A DNA stretch of 64,000 nucleotides, taken from Celeribacter naphthalenivorans (lineage in GTDB: Bacteria > Pseudomonadota > Alphaproteobacteria > Rhodobacterales > Rhodobacteraceae). The stretch is taken from NCBI RefSeq assembly GCF_020524585.1, contig NZ_JAIVLK010000007.1, forward strand, positions 1 to 64,000, in the 5' to 3' direction. Position 1 is the first letter of the stretch. Each line of letters begins with the position of its first letter. Made by a program: the position numbers and the translations under genes. The notes under the pieces were generated by a model. It did not search any database. It was not told the origin of the DNA and worked only from the letters and a program-made list of their open reading frames with translations. Below are positions 52,307-64,000 of this stretch, piece after piece.

Positions 52307-53287
52307 TTACTCTTTCGCGTCGATCCGGTCGAGCACGGCACCCCAGACCTTGGTGTCTTCTGCGATACGCTGTTGCAACTCTTCGGCGGAGCCGCCGGCC
52401 GCTTGCCAGCCCATGTCGAGCAACCGCTTTTGCACAGCCTCATCCGCAAGGATGGCATTGATATGGGTGCTCAGCGTGTCGACAGTCGCCGCTTCCGTTC
52501 CGGCGGGCGCGATGAAGGCGTTCCATAGCTCGGCGCGGAAATCATCGGGCAATCCGGCCTGACCGGCCATGACCGGCACGCCGGGGGCCTGTGCGAAAGG
52601 TGTCGCGGAGGTGATGCCGAGGATTTTCACCTTGCCCGCCTCGACATATTGCATGGCCGCAGAAGGGGCCATGAAGCCGCAATCGATTTCATGACCAATG
52701 ATCGCGGTCGTGACTTCGGCATAGGAGGTGAAGGGGATGTGGAGCATCTCCACACCGGCACGGTCAGAGAACAGCTCGGCCGTCAGATGCGCGCCCGAGC
52801 CTTTGCCGACGGATCCATAGGCGAGGGCCTCTGGTTCTTTGCCCGCAGCTTGGACAAAATCCGCGAGGTCTTCGGCGGGGAAATCGGCGGCGACGACAAG
52901 CACCAGCGGCGAGGTCGCGATCAGGGTCACCGGAACAATATCTTCGGCGACGTCATAGCCAAGGCTCGGCGTCAGGCGCGGCGCCGTGGTGAGCGGTCCG
53001 TTGATGGTGGTGGCAAAGGTGTTCTTTTGATCCTGAGCGTTCAGCATCTGCTGAATGCCGATCACGCCACCGGCGCCGGGTTTGTTTTCGATCACGATCG
53101 GCTGACCCAGTTTCTCGGCCAGCGGTTCGGTCACGATGCGGGCCAGAAGATCAGGGGAGGAGCCTGCGGGGAAGCCCACATAGACATGCTGAGGCTGGCT
53201 CGGCCAGGTGGCGTCCTGTGCCAGAGCGGGTTTGCAAAGCGTCATGGCGGCGGCACCCAAAAGGGCCGCGCGGCGCGAAATGATCAT
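52307..53287 (-). CDS. tctC: Tripartite tricarboxylate transporter, binding protein (TctC/Bug)
   Basis: 326 residues from the ATG at 53287 (GGGAGGCTCTACC upstream). A longer frame lacks family character. The N-terminus MIISRRAALLGAAAM resembles a Tat signal and ends CKPALAQD. Bug-family features are VYVGFPAGSSPDLLARIV (about 36), IENKPGAGGVIGIQQM (about 68) and the aspartate-type loop HIPFTSYAEVTTAIIGHEIDCGFMAPSA. Ligand carboxylates are unknown. Confidence 0.92.
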   Translation of the reverse strand: MIISRRAALLGAAAMTLCKPALAQDATWPSQPQHVYVGFPAGSSPDLLARIVTEPLAEKLGQPIVIENKPGAGGVIGIQQMLNAQDQKNTFATTINGPLTTAPRLTPSLGYDVAEDIVPVTLIATSPLVLVVAADFPAEDLADFVQAAGKEPEALAYGSVGKGSGAHLTAELFSDRAGVEMLHIPFTSYAEVTTAIIGHEIDCGFMAPSAAMQYVEAGKVKILGITSATPFAQAPGVPVMAGQAGLPDDFRAELWNAFIAPAGTEAATVDTLSTHINAILADEAVQKRLLDMGWQAAGGSAEELQQRIAEDTKVWGAVLDRIDAKE

Positions 53288-53418
53288 GGTAGAGCCTCCC
53301 GGGGTCATATGTGGCGTAACAGCCGTAAATCGCGCGCAAGATTGCGGAAAGCGCGGGATTCGGCAAGGCGTCGTCAGGATTAACTTTCGCGGCAGTGGCG
53401 TGCGCTTTTGGCCTCGGA
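53288..53418. other. Short gap between the Tct and glycerol loci
   Basis: Contains the likely promoter of the tct operon. I see no hairpin with a T-run after the alcohol dehydrogenase gene, so read-through from the glycerol locus is possible. Confidence 0.3.
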
Positions 53419-54575
53419 TCAGGCGGAGAGCTTTAGAATTTGCTGCACCTCGGCGAGACTGAGCGGCACAGGGTTGGCCTGTGTGGAAGAGGCCGAGAGG
53501 GCATGTCGCGCGGTTTCCTCCCAAAGCGGCGGGCCGCAGTGCAGCTCGGCGAGAGAGGCCAGCCCATGCCTGTCAATGAAAGCGCGCAGGGGCAGTCCAA
53601 GCCCGTCTTGCACCCACCGTTCGATCTCTTCGCAGCGCGCGGTGGGCTTGCCTGCTTGCGTCAGCGCGGCATGATTGACCGTCAGTGCAGCAGGAAGCAG
53701 ACGCCCGCAGATCGCGCCATGGGCGCCCCCGCGACTGCCGATGACGGCGGCGAGGCCATGCACAATCCCAAGCCCGGAATTGGCCAGCGCCAGACCGCTC
53801 AGATAGCTGGCTTGGGCCAAAGTGTCGCGCGCGGTTTCATCCTCATGTGTCATGAGTGTCTGAAGTGCTGCGGCCGCAGGCCCGATCATGCCGCGGGCGA
53901 GGGCATCGGTGACCGGATTGGCGCGGTTCGACAGGTAGCTCTCGATCAACTGTGTCAGCGCATCCAACCCGGTCGACAGGGTCAGGGATTTGGGCAGACC
54001 ATCGGTCAGGGAAGCATCAACCACCGCAAGGTCCGGCACGAGACGTGGATCGCGCAGGCTGATTTTGAGCCCTTGTTCCGGTACACCGATCACCGCGTTG
54101 CGGGTGGCCTCTGCGCCGGTGCCTGCGGTGGTCGGGATCGCCACGAAGGGCAGCGGGGCGTTGAGTTTGGGCGCGGGATTTGACCCGAGACCGAGATGAT
54201 CCATGACATCGCCCTCGGAGACACATAGCCCCGACACCGCCTTGCCCAGATCAATCACCGCACCGCCGCCAATGGCGACGATACACTCGGCGGCGGACGC
54301 ACGGGCGCGGGCCACCGCGTCGCGGACCTGATCAACGGTCGGCTCGCCTCGGGCGGTAAGGGATGTGACCTGTGCCCCAAGAGTGTCGAGTTCTTCGATC
54401 AGCACATCGGCCCAAGGCACCGAGGCGCTGCGCAAGATGAGGATTTTTTGCCCCTTCTCGCGCACCAAAACTGCGACCTGATCCTTTGCGCCACGTCCGA
54501 TCAGACAGCGTGCGGGCGCGGTAAAGGCGAGATCCGCGACCGGATTGGACGCGAGGCTGTCGGCGAGACCCGGCA

Positions 54576-54576
<1 letters not shown>
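53419..54576 (-). CDS. Iron-containing alcohol dehydrogenase
   Basis: 385 residues. The NAD-binding motif is IVAIGGGAVIDLGKAV (about 97). Further features are FVAIPTTAGTGAEATRNAVIG (about 144) and the metal ligands Asp in LVPDLAVVDASL, His in LGIVHGLAAVIGSRGGAHGAICGRLLPA (His at about 274 and 285). The expected third metal His corresponds to one of these. The start overlaps the glycerol kinase stop by one base (TGATG), so the two are coupled. Possible roles are oxidising glycerol-derived alcohols or reducing aldehydes. It is not a usual member of glp operons. Confidence 0.85.
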
Positions 54577-56066
<1,490 letters not shown>

Positions 56067-56131
56067 CTCCTTGGTGGTCTCTGCTCGGTCCAAGGCTATG
56101 CCACCAGCGCTGGACGGAAAAGAGGGGGGTA

Positions 56132-56158
56132 AAAGAGGGCGGTGATCCCGCCCTCTTT
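56132..56158 (-). terminator. Hairpin between glpV and glpK (attenuator or terminator)
   Basis: AAAGAGGGCGG and CCGCCCTCTTT form a perfect 11-bp stem with a 5-base loop. On the transcribed minus strand it is followed by TTACCCCCC, with few T residues, so termination should be partial. It would set kinase output below that of the abundant binding protein. Confidence 0.6.
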
Positions 56159-56164
56159 CTGAAC

Positions 56165-57871
56165 TTACTGCCAGGAGGCGACGAGTTCGTCGTAGGAGAC
56201 GGTTTGCGGCTCCTCGCGTTCGTTCTCGATGGCCGGTTTCGGCGCGCCTTCCATGGCGAGCCATTCGGCGGCGTCTTTCTCGTCGTTCATGACCGGACCA
56301 AGATCGCCTTGGATCCCCGCACGTTCGAGACGCTCCATCACGCGTTCCATGTCAGAGCAAAGGCTGTCGAGTGCATCCTGTGCGGATTTCGCGCCGGACA
56401 TCGCGTCGCCGATGTTCTGCCACCACAGCTGGGCGAGCTTCGGGTAATCCGGAACGTTGGTGCCGGTGGGCGACCAGCGCACGCGGTCGGGCGAGCGGTA
56501 GAACTCGACGAGACCGCCAAGTTTCGGCGCACGATCGGAGAAGCTCTCATGCTGGATGGTGGATTCGCGGGTAAAGGTCAGACCGACATGGGATTTCTTC
56601 ACGTCGACGGTCTTGGAGCCCACGAATTGTGCGTAGAGCCAAGCGGCTTTGGCGCGATCATCCGGCGTGGATTTCATCAGCGTCCAGGACCCCACGTCCT
56701 GATAGCCGACCTTCATGCCGTCTTCCCAGTAGACGCCATGCGGGCTGGGGGCGAGACGCCATTTCGGGGTGCCATCCTCGTTCATCACCGCCGGGCTGTC
56801 GACCAGAGGCGCGACGAAGGTGGTGTACATGAACATCTGTTGCGCGATGTTGCCCTGACCCGGAACCGGACCGGCCTCCGAGAAGGTCATGCCCATGGCG
56901 GAGGGCGGCGAGTATTTGTTCAGCCAGTCGATGGCTTTCTCCACCGCATAGACCGCCGCCGGAGAGTTCGCCGCGCCGCCGCGTGCCATACAGGCGCCGA
57001 CAGGTTGCGAGTTCTCGTTCACGCGGATGCCCCATTCATCGACCGGAAGGCCGTTAGGTTCGCCCTTGTCGCCCATCCCGGCCATGGACATCCATGCGTC
57101 GGTGTAGCGCCAGCCCAAGGACGGGTCTTTCTTGCCGTAGTCCATCGAGCCATAGACCTCGACGCCGTCGATATTGCGACCGGTGAAGAATTCGGCAATG
57201 TCCTCATAGGCCGACCAGTTGACCGGAACACCGAGATCGTAGCCGTATTTCTCTTTGAACTCAGCCATGATTGCGGGATCGGTGAACCAATCGTAGCGGA
57301 ACCAGTAAAGGTTCGCGAATTGCTGGTCGGGCAGCTGATAGAGTTTGCCATCGGGTGCGGTGGTGAATTGCGTGCCGATGTAGTCGTCGAGATCGAGACC
57401 CGGGTTGGTCACATCCGCGCCTTCGTTCGCCATCCAGTCGGTGAGGTTGCGCACCTGTTGATAGCGCCAGTGGGTGCCGATCAGGTCGCTGTCGTTGACA
57501 TAGGCGTCATAGATGTTTTCGCCCGACTGCATCTGAGTTTGCAGTTTCTCGACCACATCGCCTTCGCCGATCAGGTCGTGGGTGATTTTGATGCCGGTGA
57601 TGGCCTCGAACGCGGGGGCGAGCACCTGAGATTCATATTCGTGCGTGGTGATGGTCTCGGAGACCACTTTGATCTCCATGCCCGCAAAGGGCTGGGCCGC
57701 GTCGATGAACCACTGCATTTCGGCTTCTTGATCGGCGCGGGACAGCGCCGACTGATCGCCGATTTCCGCATCGAGGAAGGCCTTGGCCGCATCCATATCG
57801 GCGAAAGCGGGCACCGACAAAAGGCCGAGGCCTAACGCCAGTGCGGTGGTTGTCTTGAGACGATGGTTCAT
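56165..57871 (-). CDS. glpV: Glycerol ABC transporter binding protein (GlpV)
   Basis: 568 residues, larger than usual MalE-type receptors and typical of GlpV. The signal peptide ends [11 protein letters not shown] (about residue 24). The mature protein opens [17 protein letters not shown] and includes [40 protein letters not shown] and [21 protein letters not shown]. The order S-T-P-Q-U-V matches the rhizobial glycerol importer. It has a strong GGAGGAAACC ribosome binding site and follows glpU. Confidence 0.9.
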   Translation of the reverse strand: MNHRLKTTTALALGLGLLSVPAFADMDAAKAFLDAEIGDQSALSRADQEAEMQWFIDAAQPFAGMEIKVVSETITTHEYESQVLAPAFEAITGIKITHDLIGEGDVVEKLQTQMQSGENIYDAYVNDSDLIGTHWRYQQVRNLTDWMANEGADVTNPGLDLDDYIGTQFTTAPDGKLYQLPDQQFANLYWFRYDWFTDPAIMAEFKEKYGYDLGVPVNWSAYEDIAEFFTGRNIDGVEVYGSMDYGKKDPSLGWRYTDAWMSMAGMGDKGEPNGLPVDEWGIRVNENSQPVGACMARGGAANSPAAVYAVEKAIDWLNKYSPPSAMGMTFSEAGPVPGQGNIAQQMFMYTTFVAPLVDSPAVMNEDGTPKWRLAPSPHGVYWEDGMKVGYQDVGSWTLMKSTPDDRAKAAWLYAQFVGSKTVDVKKSHVGLTFTRESTIQHESFSDRAPKLGGLVEFYRSPDRVRWSPTGTNVPDYPKLAQLWWQNIGDAMSGAKSAQDALDSLCSDMERVMERLERAGIQGDLGPVMNDEKDAAEWLAMEGAPKPAIENEREEPQTVSYDELVASWQ

Positions 57872-57928
57872 TGGTTTCCTCCCTATGTGAACCTTTGTTT
57901 TTAGGTGTCGATCCGTCGCGGGGCCTCC

Positions 57929-58201
57929 TCAGACCCAGCGAAAGACGATGGCTGCAAAGATCAGGCAAACGGCAAGCGCGAGCGCTTGGTTGGCGCCGAC
58001 TAGACCGAGCCATGCAAGATTGATGAAGGCCGAGCCCAGAAGGGTGATGAACAAACGATCCCCCCGCGTGGTCTCGATGCCCAAGACGCCAACGCGCGGC
58101 GTTTCGGGAAATTTGATCGCCAGAATGGTGAAGATCACCAAAAGCGTTGCAATCGTTCCGAAAAAGGCGGCGGTCGGCCATGTCCATGCCATCCAGTCCA
58201 T
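57929..58201 (-). CDS. glpU: Small membrane protein of the glycerol importer (GlpU, DUF2160)
   Basis: 90 residues with three hydrophobic helices: WPTAAFFGTIATLLVIFTILAI, FITLLGSAFINLAWLGLVGA and LALAVCLIFAAIVFRWV. It begins MDWMAWTWP. DUF2160 proteins occur between the permease and receptor genes of glycerol ABC operons; their role is not known to me. It is preceded by GAGGAGGAA and lies 15 bases after glpQ. Confidence 0.85.
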   Translation of the reverse strand: MDWMAWTWPTAAFFGTIATLLVIFTILAIKFPETPRVGVLGIETTRGDRLFITLLGSAFINLAWLGLVGANQALALAVCLIFAAIVFRWV

Positions 58202-58216
58202 GTCGAATTCCTCCTC

Positions 58217-59068
58217 TTAGACCCGACCGAGGGCAAAGCCCTTGGCGATGTAATTGCGCACGAAGTAGATCACGAGCGCGCCCGGCACGATGGTGAGCAC
58301 CCCTGCGGCGGCCAGCACGCCCCAGTCGACGCCTGCCGCACCCACGGTGCGGGTCATTGTGGCGGCGATGGGTTTGGCGTCCACCGAGGTCAGCGTGCGC
58401 GAGAGCAGCAGTTCGACCCAAGAAAACATGAAGCAGAAGAACGCAGCCACACCGATGCCCGAGGCGATGAGCGGCATGAAGATCTTTACGAAGAAGCGCC
58501 CAAAGCCGTAGCCGTCGATATAGGCGGTCTCGTCGATTTCCTTCGGCACTCCGCGCATGAAGCCTTCGAGGATCCAGACGGCGAGCGGCACGTTAAAGAG
58601 ACAATGCGCCAGAGCCACGGCGATATGCGTGTCGAACAGCCCGATCGAGGAATAGAGCTGAAAGAAGGGCAGGGCGAAGACGGCCGGCGGCGCCATGCGG
58701 TTCGTCAAAAGCCAGAAGAACAGGTGTTTGTCGCCCAGGAAATTGTAGCGCGAAAACGCATAGGCGGCGGGCAGCGCGACAGCGAGCGAGATCACCGTGT
58801 TCATCACCACATAGATCATCGAGTTGACGTAGCCCATATACCACGCCTCGTCGGTGAGGATCGTGACGTAGTTCTCGAACGTCAGGTTTTGTGGCCAGAG
58901 CGAGAAGCTGCCAAGAATTTCCGTGTTGGTCTTCAGGCTCATGTTCAACAGCCAGTAGATCGGCAACATGAGAAACAGAAGATAGAGCGTCATCACCACG
59001 GCGCGGCCCTTCACCTTGGGGAGGCTGCGCGCGCGGGTGGCGGGTGTGAGTGCGGTTGCGTCCGTCAT
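58217..59068 (-). CDS. glpQ: Glycerol ABC transporter permease (GlpQ)
   Basis: 283 residues, six hydrophobic helices. The N-terminal region has VVMTLYLLFLMLPIYWLLNMSLKTNTEILG and the EAA loop EIDETAYIDGYGFGRFFVKIFMP (about 178-200). It begins one base after the glpP stop. In rhizobia this permease pairs with GlpP. Confidence 0.9.
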   Translation of the reverse strand: MTDATALTPATRARSLPKVKGRAVVMTLYLLFLMLPIYWLLNMSLKTNTEILGSFSLWPQNLTFENYVTILTDEAWYMGYVNSMIYVVMNTVISLAVALPAAYAFSRYNFLGDKHLFFWLLTNRMAPPAVFALPFFQLYSSIGLFDTHIAVALAHCLFNVPLAVWILEGFMRGVPKEIDETAYIDGYGFGRFFVKIFMPLIASGIGVAAFFCFMFSWVELLLSRTLTSVDAKPIAATMTRTVGAAGVDWGVLAAAGVLTIVPGALVIYFVRNYIAKGFALGRV

Positions 59069-59069
59069 C

Positions 59070-59941
<872 letters not shown>

Positions 59942-59945
<4 letters not shown>

Positions 59946-61027
59946 GCGGCCTCCCCGCCTTGCGGCGCCACACGCCAGTCGTTTGCGTAGACATTCACGC
60001 GCGCCGGATCGAAGGTGACGCGGGTCATGTCCGCGCGCACGGGATCGTCCTCGCCTGCGATGATGTTGATGTCTTGGCCAAAGAATTCGGCACGGATGAT
60101 CTTGTGACGCCCGGCATCCTCGACGCGGCGCACTTTCACGGGCAGGCCTTCGCTTTCGCTCAACCGCGCGAACTCGGGCCGCACGCCGATCTCCACCTTG
60201 CCGCTCACCGGCGCATAACCCGCGCCGAGCGCAATTTCCGAGCCGTTGATATAGGCTTTCGTGCCCTCGACCTTGGCGGGGATCACGTTCATGCCCGGCG
60301 AGCCGATGAAATAGCCCACAAAGGTATGCGCGGGCCGTTCGAACAACTCCTCAGGCGTGCCGATCTGAACCACGCGTCCGTCATACATCACCACCACCTT
60401 ATCGGCGAAGGTCAGCGCCTCCGTCTGGTCGTGGGTCACATAGATCATCGTATGGCCGAAGTCGTGGTGCAGCTTTTTGAGCTGGGTTCTGAGTTCCCAT
60501 TTCATATGCGGGTCGATCACGGTCAGGGGTTCGTCGAACAAAAGCGCATTCACGTCCTTGCGCACCATGCCACGCCCAAGAGAGATCTTTTGCTTGGCAT
60601 CCGCACCAAGGCCCCGCGCCTTTTTGCGCAGCATGTCTTCCATGCCGATCATACGCGCGATTTCCTGAACGCGCTCGGCCACATAGGTCTCGTCGCGGCC
60701 CCGGTTGCGGAGCGGAAAGGCCAGATTGTCGTGCACGGTCATCGTGTCGTAGACCACCGGGAATTGGAACACCTGCGCGATGTTGCGTTCCGCCGTGGGG
60801 GCGCGGGTGACGTCTTTGCCGTCGAACAGGATGCGCCCCTGCGAGGGCATCAACAGCCCCGAGATGATATTGAGCAACGTGGACTTGCCACAGCCTGACG
60901 AGCCCAAAAGCGCATAGGCCTCGCCGTCTTCCCAGTCGTAATTCAGTTCCTTGAGCGCATAGTCGTCCTGCGACGCAGGCGTCGGATTGTAAGAATGCGC
61001 AAGGTTGTCGAGTGTAATTCTAGCCAT
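59942..61027 (-). CDS. glpT: Glycerol ABC transporter ATPase (GlpT)
   Basis: 361 residues. Walker A is LLGSSGCGKSTLLN (about 40). The signature region reads ADAKQKISLGRGMVRKD where most members have LSGGQ...RA, a degenerate form typical of GlpS/GlpT-type proteins. Walker B is NALLFDEPLTVIDPHMKWEL and the switch His is IYVTHDQTEALTFAD. The C-terminal regulatory domain contains EIGVRPEFARL. Not the same as E. coli GlpT, the glycerol-3-phosphate antiporter. Confidence 0.88.
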
Positions 61028-61039
61028 GATCGCGCCTCC

Positions 61040-62128
61040 TCACGCTGCCATCGCATAGGCGGCGGGCGCAACCAGCCCCCCGTCTTCGCCGAACACATAG
61101 ACATGACGCGGATCGAGCCAGACATCGAGCGCGGCGCCAATCTCGAGATCGTGCACGCCGTGGATCAACCCGACCCAACGCGCGCCATGGTGATCGAGGT
61201 GGACAAAAGTTTCCGACCCGGTCAGCTCCGTCACATGCAAGTTCGTTGTGAATTTCATTGCGTTTTCAGCGTGCTGCGTGATTTCGAGATGGTTCGGACG
61301 GAACCCGGCGGTGTAGCGCCCATCCGCCAGATCGGCGAGCTTGCCGGTCGCCTGCGCGCTTTGTCCCTCACCGAACATCAACCGATCGCCGGTCTTGGAG
61401 ATTTGCAGGAAATTCATCGGCGGATCGGAGAACACCCGCGCCGTCGTGGCGTCCACCGGCTGGCGATAGACCTCGGGCGTCGGCCCGAATTGCGTCACGC
61501 GGCCCTCCCAGAGCGTCGCGGTATTGCCGCCGAGCAAAAGCGCCTCTTCGGGCTCCGTCGTGGCATAGACAAAGATCGAGCCGGAGGCCTCAAAGATCTT
61601 CGGAATCTCGACGCGCAACTCCTCGCGCAGTTTGTAATCGAGGTTCGCAAGCGGCTCATCCAGCAGCACAAGGCCCGCGTTTTTCACCAACGCCCGCGCC
61701 AGAGCACAGCGTTGTTGTTGCCCGCCTGACAGTTCCAGAGGTTTGCGGTCCAGCATCGGCGTCAGCTTCATCAGCTCCGCCGTTTCCCGCACACGCGCGT
61801 CGATCTCCGCCTTGTCCACGCCCATCAGCTTCATCGGCGAGGCGATGTTGTCGTAAACGCTCATCGAGGGGTAGTTGATGAATTGCTGATACACCATCGC
61901 AACCTTGCGATCCTGCACCCGCATGCCGGTGACGTCTTGGCCGTCCCAGAAAATTTTCCCGGCGCTCGGTTGATCGAGCCCGGCCATCAGACGCATCAGC
62001 GAGGTCTTCCCCGAGAGGGTCGGCCCCAGCAGAACGTTCATCGTTCCTTTTTCGAGCGTCAGATCGGTCGCGGCAATATGCATTTGCCCCTCGACGATCT
62101 TCGATACGCCCTTCAGTTCCAGCGTCAT
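61040..62128 (-). CDS. glpS: Glycerol ABC transporter ATPase (GlpS)
   Basis: 362 residues. Walker A LLGPTLSGKTSLMR (about 33) has Leu and Ser in place of the usual Gly/Cys-Gly. The signature is intact (LSGGQQQRCALARAL, about 134) and Walker B reads LVLLDEPLANLDYKLR. The switch position has Thr-Thr-Glu (FVYATTEPEEALLLGG) where His is usual. Thus GlpS has the intact signature but lacks the switch His, while GlpT has the His but a weak signature: an asymmetric heterodimer. It follows glpD by 42 bases. Confidence 0.88.
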   Translation of the reverse strand: MTLELKGVSKIVEGQMHIAATDLTLEKGTMNVLLGPTLSGKTSLMRLMAGLDQPSAGKIFWDGQDVTGMRVQDRKVAMVYQQFINYPSMSVYDNIASPMKLMGVDKAEIDARVRETAELMKLTPMLDRKPLELSGGQQQRCALARALVKNAGLVLLDEPLANLDYKLREELRVEIPKIFEASGSIFVYATTEPEEALLLGGNTATLWEGRVTQFGPTPEVYRQPVDATTARVFSDPPMNFLQISKTGDRLMFGEGQSAQATGKLADLADGRYTAGFRPNHLEITQHAENAMKFTTNLHVTELTGSETFVHLDHHGARWVGLIHGVHDLEIGAALDVWLDPRHVYVFGEDGGLVAPAAYAMAA

Positions 62129-62170
62129 TAGGTCCTCCTCCCCGCGCCTTATTGTCTTTGGCCTTTGGCT

Positions 62171-63781
62171 CTATTCAGCTGCGGCACGCCCCGCACGGTG
62201 GGTCTTCATCCAGTCATCCAGATCATGGATCTGCGTTTCATCCAGACGCAGCCCAAGTTTCGAGCGGCGCCAAACAATATCCTCGGCCGTGCGCGCATAT
62301 TCGCGCTCCATCAGCCATGTCACTTCGGTCTCGGTCAGGGTCGCGCCGAAATCACGTCCGAGCGCTTCGGCATTCTCTGCGTCTCCCAGCATGTCACGCG
62401 CTTCGGTGCCGTAGGCGCGCACCAGACGTCGCGCCCAGAACGGCGTCAGAAACCCGAATTGCGCACGAAGTTCGGAGACGAGCCGGTCAAACCCGTCGAC
62501 CGGGAAATCCCCGCCTGCGAGCGGCACACCTGCCGTCCAGCGTCCTTTTGCATTCGGCCCCTTTGCGTTCGGCAGGTGTTCCGAGATTTTCTCAAGCGCG
62601 CTTTCCGCCAGCCGCCGATAGGTCGTGATTTTCCCCCCGAAGATGTTGAGCACCGGCGCACCGCCCTCTGCATCGACCTTGAGCGTATAGTCCCGCGTTG
62701 CCGCTGTCGCCGATGACGCTCCGTCATCGTAGAGCGGGCGGACGCCGGAATAGCTCCAGACCACATCCTCGGCGCTGATCGGCGCTTTGAAATATTTGTT
62801 GGCAAAGGCGATCAGATAGTCGCGCTCTTCTTCGGTACAGGTAGGTTTGAGTGACGGATCGCTGTGCTCGGCGTCCGTGGTGCCGATCAGGGTGAAATCC
62901 GTCTCATAGGGAATGGCGAAAATGATCCGCCCGTCGGTGCCCTGAAAGAAATAGCATTTGTCGTGATCGTAGAGCTTGCGGGTCACGATATGGCTGCCGC
63001 GCACAAGTCGCACGCCCTCTTTCGACGGCAGGTCGATTTTGTCGTGAATCACGTCGCCGACCCAAGGCCCGCCCGCATTCACCAGCATTTTGGCGTAATG
63101 GGTGGCGGTGCGGCCATGTTCCATATCTTTCGTTTCGACACGCCAGAGATCGCCTTCGCGCGTCGCACGGGTCACTTTGGTGCGGGTCAGAATCGCCGCG
63201 CCGCGTGCCGCTGCGTCGCGGGCATTGAGGATCACAAGGCGGGAATCCTCGACCCAGCAATCGGAATATTCATAGGCTTTGGCAAAGCGTTCCTGCAGCG
63301 GCGCGCCCTCGGGCGTTCCCGTCAGGCCGATGGTTTCCGTGCCCGGCAGGATTTTGCGCCCGCCCAGATGATCATAGAGAAACAGGCCAAGCCGGATCAG
63401 CCATGCCGGACGACGCCCCTTCATCCAAGGCATCACGACAGACAAAAGTTTCGAGGTCGGCGTTTCGGATTCGAAGCGCATATCCTTATGATAAGGAAGG
63501 ACAAAACGCATTGGCCAACTGATGTGCGGCATGGCCCGCAGGAGAATTTCGCGCTCGATCAAAGCCTCACGGACCAGTCGAAACTCGAAATATTCGAGAT
63601 AGCGTAGCCCACCGTGGAAGAGTTTTGTGGAGGAAGACGAGGTCGCAGAGGCCAGATCACTCATCTCCGCGAGCGTCACGGAAAATCCCCGTCCCGCCGC
63701 GTCGCGCGCAATGCCACAGCCATTGATGCCGCCGCCGATCACAAAGAGATCGACGGGATGTGTGCTGTCATTCCCCTGCAC
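62171..63781 (-). CDS. glpD: Glycerol-3-phosphate dehydrogenase (GlpD)
   Basis: 536 residues from the GTG at 63781, which follows GGGAGGAAAGCCT; a TTG five codons upstream is less likely as it lies within that binding site. The FAD motif is DLFVIGGGINGCGIARDAAGRG (about 12-33), followed by SSSTKLFHGGLRYLE (about 50) and later VNAGGPWVGDV and FSGVRPL-type YSGVRPLYDDG. A basic C-terminal domain closes it. The enzyme oxidises glycerol 3-phosphate at the inner membrane, feeding electrons to quinone and DHAP to glycolysis. It heads the leftward operon. No glpR was found to the left; it may be just outside the right edge. Confidence 0.95.
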   Translation of the reverse strand: MQGNDSTHPVDLFVIGGGINGCGIARDAAGRGFSVTLAEMSDLASATSSSSTKLFHGGLRYLEYFEFRLVREALIEREILLRAMPHISWPMRFVLPYHKDMRFESETPTSKLLSVVMPWMKGRRPAWLIRLGLFLYDHLGGRKILPGTETIGLTGTPEGAPLQERFAKAYEYSDCWVEDSRLVILNARDAAARGAAILTRTKVTRATREGDLWRVETKDMEHGRTATHYAKMLVNAGGPWVGDVIHDKIDLPSKEGVRLVRGSHIVTRKLYDHDKCYFFQGTDGRIIFAIPYETDFTLIGTTDAEHSDPSLKPTCTEEERDYLIAFANKYFKAPISAEDVVWSYSGVRPLYDDGASSATAATRDYTLKVDAEGGAPVLNIFGGKITTYRRLAESALEKISEHLPNAKGPNAKGRWTAGVPLAGGDFPVDGFDRLVSELRAQFGFLTPFWARRLVRAYGTEARDMLGDAENAEALGRDFGATLTETEVTWLMEREYARTAEDIVWRRSKLGLRLDETQIHDLDDWMKTHRAGRAAAE

Positions 63782-63841
63782 AGGCTTTCCTCCCAAGTTC
63801 TGGCGCTAACGTTGGGTCGAAAAGGTCAAAAACGCAAGGTA

Positions 63842-63861
63842 TTTGTTTTCGTTTTTGTTCG
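63842..63861. promoter_or_regulatory. Candidate GlpR operator: 10-bp direct repeats upstream of glpD
   Basis: TTTGTTTTCG (63842-63851) and TTTTTGTTCG (63852-63861) are adjacent and alike at most positions. They lie about 60-80 bases before the glpD start. DeoR-type regulators such as GlpR often bind short repeated TTTCG-like motifs in alphaproteobacteria. The assignment is tentative. Confidence 0.35.
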
Positions 63862-64000
63862 ATTGAGGAAAATCAACGGGTTAGGATAGATATTTCTGCA
63901 ACTGCGAAGAAAAGATAAGAGAATCTACGCGGGTGCGGCAATGAATTGACTGGATTCGCATCGGGTTTTCGCGTCTTTTTCCCATGACGCCACAGAAACG
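63862..64000. other. Right edge, no gene recognised
   Basis: Probably the rest of the glp promoter region. It is AT-rich and no complete gene is visible before the window ends. Confidence 0.4.

Overview
The window looks like chromosomal DNA from an alphaproteobacterium of the Rhodobacteraceae (Roseobacter-like). The grounds are high GC, dense operons of TRAP, ABC and TctABC uptake systems, and a glycerol locus in the rhizobial glpD-S-T-P-Q-U-V order. This placement is an inference from gene content. No rRNA, tRNA or CRISPR array was recognised.

Region 1 (1-4.0 kb) is a decayed accessory segment. It holds fragments of three different IS3-type elements, a broken MFS exporter and an apparently intact Xre/RES toxin-antitoxin pair. 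Region 2 (4.0-8.8 kb) is a siderophore module: an AraC-type regulator divergent from a TonB-dependent receptor, which is followed by an exported esterase. Region 3 (8.9-23.4 kb) is a catabolic cluster framed by two LacI-type regulators. It encodes a PfkB kinase, a translationally coupled 53-residue ORF, two unusual DapA-family lyases, a 2-hydroxyacid dehydrogenase, a TRAP transporter (QMP), a fucose-isomerase-like protein and a D-ribulokinase. A histidine phosphatase and a KdsB-like CMP-ulosonate synthetase follow on the opposite strand. I read this as a possible route for a 3-deoxy-2-ulosonate such as Kdo: uptake, cleavage to pyruvate plus D-arabinose, isomerisation to D-ribulose and phosphorylation to D-ribulose 5-phosphate. 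Region 4 (23.8-27.9 kb) is an RbsBAC-type sugar ABC operon ending in a VOC protein.

Region 5 (27.96-37.3 kb) pairs a leftward MalK/G/F/E-type ABC importer with a rightward dehydrogenase, an LsrK-like kinase and a class II aldolase, closed by a convergent SorC/LsrR-type regulator. Region 6 (38.2-49.0 kb) is a two-gene surface operon: a 2402-residue DUF11-repeat protein overlapping a 1201-residue putative outer-membrane barrel protein, with a convergent XRE regulator downstream. Region 7 (50.2-53.3 kb) is a TctCBA transporter beside a 4-hydroxy-2-oxovalerate aldolase remnant. Region 8 (53.4-63.8 kb) is a leftward glycerol locus: glpD, the glpSTPQUV ABC importer, glpK and an iron-type alcohol dehydrogenase.

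Overall the window is a set of carbohydrate and carboxylate scavenging modules, each with its own transporter and usually its own regulator. Substrates other than glycerol are inferred.
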